Shown: positions 61,539 to 64,000 of the stretch, piece after piece
Layout: every line of letters starts with the position of its first letter
Position numbering within the stretch: the stretch's first letter is position 1
Origin: Ardenticatenaceae bacterium
GTDB lineage: Bacteria > Chloroflexota > Anaerolineae > Promineifilales > Promineifilaceae
Direction of reading: 5' to 3'
Length of the DNA stretch: 64,000 bases
Assembly (NCBI GenBank): GCA_020634235.1
Contig: JACKCB010000002.1
Coordinates: forward strand, 682,001 to 746,000
The notes under the pieces: model-generated
What the model saw: only the letters and a program-made list of their open reading frames with translations
Database searches by the model: none
Told to the model about the DNA's origin: nothing
Translations under genes and position numbers: made by a program

Positions 61539-62444
61539 ATGCGTGTTTGTGTAATTTTGAACCCGTGGGCAGACCGTGGGCGAGCCCGCCTGATGCAAGA
61601 GCAAATTGTGGCCTGGGGAACAGCGCATGGCGGCCTGGATATGCGCGTTACCGATGCCCCCGGCCGGGCGCAAACCCTGGCCGCCGAACTGGCCGCGGAC
61701 TACGATGTCATCGCCGCCGCCGGCGGCGACGGCACCGCCAACGAGGTGGCCAACGGCCTCATCCTCTCCGGCCGGGCAGCAAGCACCCACTTCGGCCTCA
61801 TCCCCATTGGCTCCGGCAACGACTACGCCTTTAGCCTGGGCCTGCTAGACACGCCGCAGCAGGCCGTGCAGCGCCTCTTCACCGGCCAACCCCGGCCGGT
61901 AGACATCGCCACCATTACCGATGAACATGGCCGCCGCCGGGTCGTCACCAACGGCATCGGCATCGGCTTCGACGCCGCCGTGGCCATCGAAAGCCTGAAA
62001 GTCACCCGCATCTACGGCTTCGCCCTATACGTGCTGGCCACCTTGCGCACCATGCTCTTCCGCTTTCAAGCCCCCGACTGCCGCTTCCAATTTGACGACG
62101 ACACCACAGCCCAGGGCACGCTGCTCCTGGCCGTGGGGGTAGGGCAGCGGGTTGGCGGCGGCTTCTACCTGACCCCCGGCGCCATCATGGATGACGGCCT
62201 GCTGGACACCTGCCTGGTCAACCCCGTAAACCGGCTCACCATGCTGATCCTGGTCCTGCGGGCCATGAAGGGGCGGCACGTCACCTCCCGCCATGTGGCC
62301 ATGGGCCGCAGCCGGCGCATCACCCTGCAGGCCAACCGCCCGCTGCCCATTCACACCGATGGTGAAATTTTCGCCTTTCTAGAAGATAATGTGCGGCAGT
62401 TGACCATTGAGGTCATCCCGGCCGGGATGCACGTCATGGCCTGA
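61539..62444 (+). CDS. Diacylglycerol/lipid kinase (YegS/DgkB family)
   Basis: The 301-residue protein belongs to the DAGK catalytic family. VILNPWADRGRA near 5-16, then AAGGDGTANEVANGL near 61-75 (the GGDGT nucleotide motif), PIGSGNDYAFSLGL near 92-105, and a C-terminal HTDGE near 277-281 are present. It phosphorylates diacylglycerol or a related lipid in phospholipid recycling. The first ATG at 61535 is out of frame; ATG 61539 has GAGG 8 bases upstream. Divergent from the envelope operon. Confidence 0.9.
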   Translation: MRVCVILNPWADRGRARLMQEQIVAWGTAHGGLDMRVTDAPGRAQTLAAELAADYDVIAAAGGDGTANEVANGLILSGRAASTHFGLIPIGSGNDYAFSLGLLDTPQQAVQRLFTGQPRPVDIATITDEHGRRRVVTNGIGIGFDAAVAIESLKVTRIYGFALYVLATLRTMLFRFQAPDCRFQFDDDTTAQGTLLLAVGVGQRVGGGFYLTPGAIMDDGLLDTCLVNPVNRLTMLILVLRAMKGRHVTSRHVAMGRSRRITLQANRPLPIHTDGEIFAFLEDNVRQLTIEVIPAGMHVMA

Positions 62445-62480
62445 CCGTGGCCGCGCCACCCGCAAACACAAGGCAAGCTC

Positions 62481-64000
62481 ATGCGTACGTTAGAACAAGC
62501 CCTCTTCGACCACGAACTCATCACCCTGCGGGTCATCGGCGAGTGGTGGGAACTAGACCTGACCGGTGCCGACAAAGTCGCCTGCGTCAAGGCGCTGGCC
62601 GCCACCCTGGCCCAGCTAGACATGCTCGCCGAAAGCAGTTACCTGCCGCCGGAAGAAGCCAGCGCCCTGCTGGCCCTGGCCGCGGCCGGCGGTCAGATTC
62701 CGCTGGGCACCTTTAGCCGCCAACATGGCGAGGTGCGGTTGATGGGCCCCGGCCGGTTAGAGCGCGAAGAACCCTGGTTCGACCCCGTCAGCGCCGCCGA
62801 GGCGCTCTGGTACCGCGGCTTTCTTTACCGGGCGTTTGATGAAACCAGCGACGGCCTGGTAGAGTTCTACTATCTGCCAACCGAGCTAAACGCGCAGTTC
62901 GCCGCCGCGATCCCGGCCGGGGACACCCCGGCCGGGGCACCAACCCTGGAAGCCGTCACCCCACCCGACAGCTACCTGGCCAGCGACCTCACCGCCGTCG
63001 ACGACCTGACCACCCTGCTGGCCTTTGCCCAGCGCCGCGGGCTGGCCCCCGGCCGGCAAGCCGCCCTGGCCCCCTACCTGCTCACCCACCACCCCGGCCG
63101 GGTAGAACTGCTCGTCACCCTGGCCGTAGAAATGCAGCACCTGCGCCCCGGCGACGACGGCCTGAAGCCCGCCCGGCCGGCCGTCGATTGGCTGCAAAAA
63201 GGGCGCGAAGCCCAACTGCGCGACCTGGCCGCCGCCTGGCGCACCAGCGCCTGGAACGACCTCTGCCACACCCCCGGCCTGGCCTGCGAAGGCAGCGGTT
63301 GGGCCAACGACCCCCTGGCCGCGCGCCAGGCCCTGCTAAACCACCTGCCCCGCAACGAACAATGGTATCACCTCAGCGAACTGATCGCCCTGGTCAAAGA
63401 GGCAGACCCCGACTTCCAGCGCCCGGATGGCAACTACGACACCTGGTACGTGCGCGATCTGGCCAGCGAGGCCTTCATCACCGGCTTTTCCAACTGGGAC
63501 CTGGTGGAAGGACGGCTGCTGCGCTATCTGGTGCAGGGGCCGCTGAGCTGGCTGGGCCTGGTCGAAACTGGCGACGCGGAGCGGTTCCGCCTGACGCCGC
63601 GCGCCCTGGCCTGGCTGGCCGACCAGCCCCCGGCCGGGGCCGGCGTCGAAGTACCGCCCGTCGTCCAACCCGATGCCTCCGTCCTGGTACCGCACAACGC
63701 CAATCGCTACCAACGCTTCCAGGTCGCCCGCATCTGTGACGCCCGGCCGGTGAGCCTCGGCAAGCCCTACACCTACCAGCTCTCCCCCAGTTCGCTGGCC
63801 TACGCCCGCGAGCAAGGCATCAACCCCGACCGCGTGCTGCAATTTCTAGAAAAAGCCAGCGGCCGCCCCATTCCCGCCAGCACCCGCCGCGCCGTCGAGC
63901 GCTGGGCAGAAAATGGCCGCGAAGCGCAGCTGCAGCAGGTCATCATCCTGCGCGTGCGCGACGGCGACATCCTGGACAAGCTGGTAGCCAACCCCAAGAC
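62481..64000 (+). CDS. Helicase-associated (XPB/Ssl2-like) protein, N-terminal part (runs off right edge)
   Basis: About 506 codons are visible. The N-terminal ~290 residues are helical with many Trp (for example GEWWELDLTGADKV), followed by a region with SWLGLVETGD and RFRLTPRALAWL (about 353-377). NANRYQRFQVARICDAR lies near 410, and SSLAYAREQGINPDRVLQFLEKASGRPIP follows near 437. This is typical of the large bacterial proteins carrying the XPB/Ssl2-like helicase-associated domain (Helicase_C_3), which are involved in nucleic acid transactions or regulation; the ATPase motifs are absent. Start ATG 62481 follows 36 bases after the lipid kinase stop. Confidence 0.75.
   Translation, partial: MRTLEQALFDHELITLRVIGEWWELDLTGADKVACVKALAATLAQLDMLAESSYLPPEEASALLALAAAGGQIPLGTFSRQHGEVRLMGPGRLEREEPWFDPVSAAEALWYRGFLYRAFDETSDGLVEFYYLPTELNAQFAAAIPAGDTPAGAPTLEAVTPPDSYLASDLTAVDDLTTLLAFAQRRGLAPGRQAALAPYLLTHHPGRVELLVTLAVEMQHLRPGDDGLKPARPAVDWLQKGREAQLRDLAAAWRTSAWNDLCHTPGLACEGSGWANDPLAARQALLNHLPRNEQWYHLSELIALVKEADPDFQRPDGNYDTWYVRDLASEAFITGFSNWDLVEGRLLRYLVQGPLSWLGLVETGDAERFRLTPRALAWLADQPPAGAGVEVPPVVQPDASVLVPHNANRYQRFQVARICDARPVSLGKPYTYQLSPSSLAYAREQGINPDRVLQFLEKASGRPIPASTRRAVERWAENGREAQLQQVIILRVRDGDILDKLVANPK

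Overview
This is a GC-rich bacterial chromosomal window with densely packed genes. Its secreted proteins carry long Thr/Pro-rich linkers, some surface proteins show an LPxTG-like ending, and many short operons have ATGA stop/start overlaps. Together with the gene content (Kor-type oxoacid oxidoreductase, deazaflavin-type reductase, XPB-like helicase-associated protein, MutL-like actin-fold protein beside PDWL-repeat proteins) this suggests a member of the Chloroflexota, probably Anaerolineae/Ardenticatenia-like. The lineage is inferred; no rRNA or tRNA gene is visible. A 10-bp palindrome, CCCGGCCGGG, recurs about a hundred times across genes and spacers and is the strongest genome-scale signature.

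Layout. 0-0.5 kb: start of an FMN/Fe-S glutamate synthase-like gene leaving the left edge. 0.8-8 kb: two tandem copies of a 1096-residue secreted protein whose 5' two thirds are identical at the DNA level while the 3' ends have diverged; a decayed copy of the 3' end of aroC lies between them. 8.1-9.8 kb: aroC and a small lipoprotein. 10.2-11.4 kb: a lipoprotein with a DsbA-like domain fused to a cyclophilin, whose reading frame crosses an in-frame UGA at the first position of the redox motif (UPGC), so probably a selenoprotein. 11.4-19.4 kb: lipoprotein, GH63-like glycosidase, EEP nuclease/phosphatase, GT2 glycosyltransferase, DUF302, SDR, GNAT, MBL and GNAT-Dabb genes. 19.6-25.2 kb: a formate module, with selenocysteine FdhA, a FocA channel, a NuoE-NuoF fusion and a HoxU/NuoG-like iron-sulfur subunit, expected to couple formate to NAD. 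26.3-30.6 kb: 2-oxoacid:ferredoxin oxidoreductase genes (delta, alpha, beta, then gamma) with an aminotransferase inserted before the last subunit, pointing to amino acid/oxoacid metabolism. 30.7-38.7 kb (+): universal stress protein, a possible eCIS-cargo-like cysteine peptidase, a deazaflavin-type reductase, an MBL protein, a HEAT-repeat protein, a secreted Ca/Cys repeat protein and an OmpR/BaeS-type two-component pair.

38.8-52 kb is almost entirely minus strand: metG with a PUA/EVE-like acidic protein, lgt, a TlpA-type thioredoxin, rimO, rodZ, rplI, a PspA module (PspA, TPR/zinc-ribbon membrane protein, coiled-coil membrane protein) and a hybrid histidine kinase with a degenerate second kinase half. 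52.1-61.4 kb is one compact minus-strand operon of eight genes with a good sigma-70-type promoter at its head. It encodes two small/medium membrane-associated proteins, a 1168-residue zinc-ribbon protein with about 25 copies of a PDWL-type motif, further multi-spanning membrane proteins, a MutL-like actin-fold ATPase, a KOW-like protein and an LPQTG-ended surface protein. I recognise no described pathway in it and regard it as the best candidate for an uncharacterised envelope system. 61.5-64 kb: a lipid/diacylglycerol kinase and the start of an XPB-like helicase-associated protein that leaves the right edge.

The window therefore combines anaerobic redox metabolism that uses selenium and probably Mo/W, envelope proteostasis (Sec-DsbA/PPIase, TlpA, Lgt, PspA, RodZ) and a rich secreted-protein repertoire.
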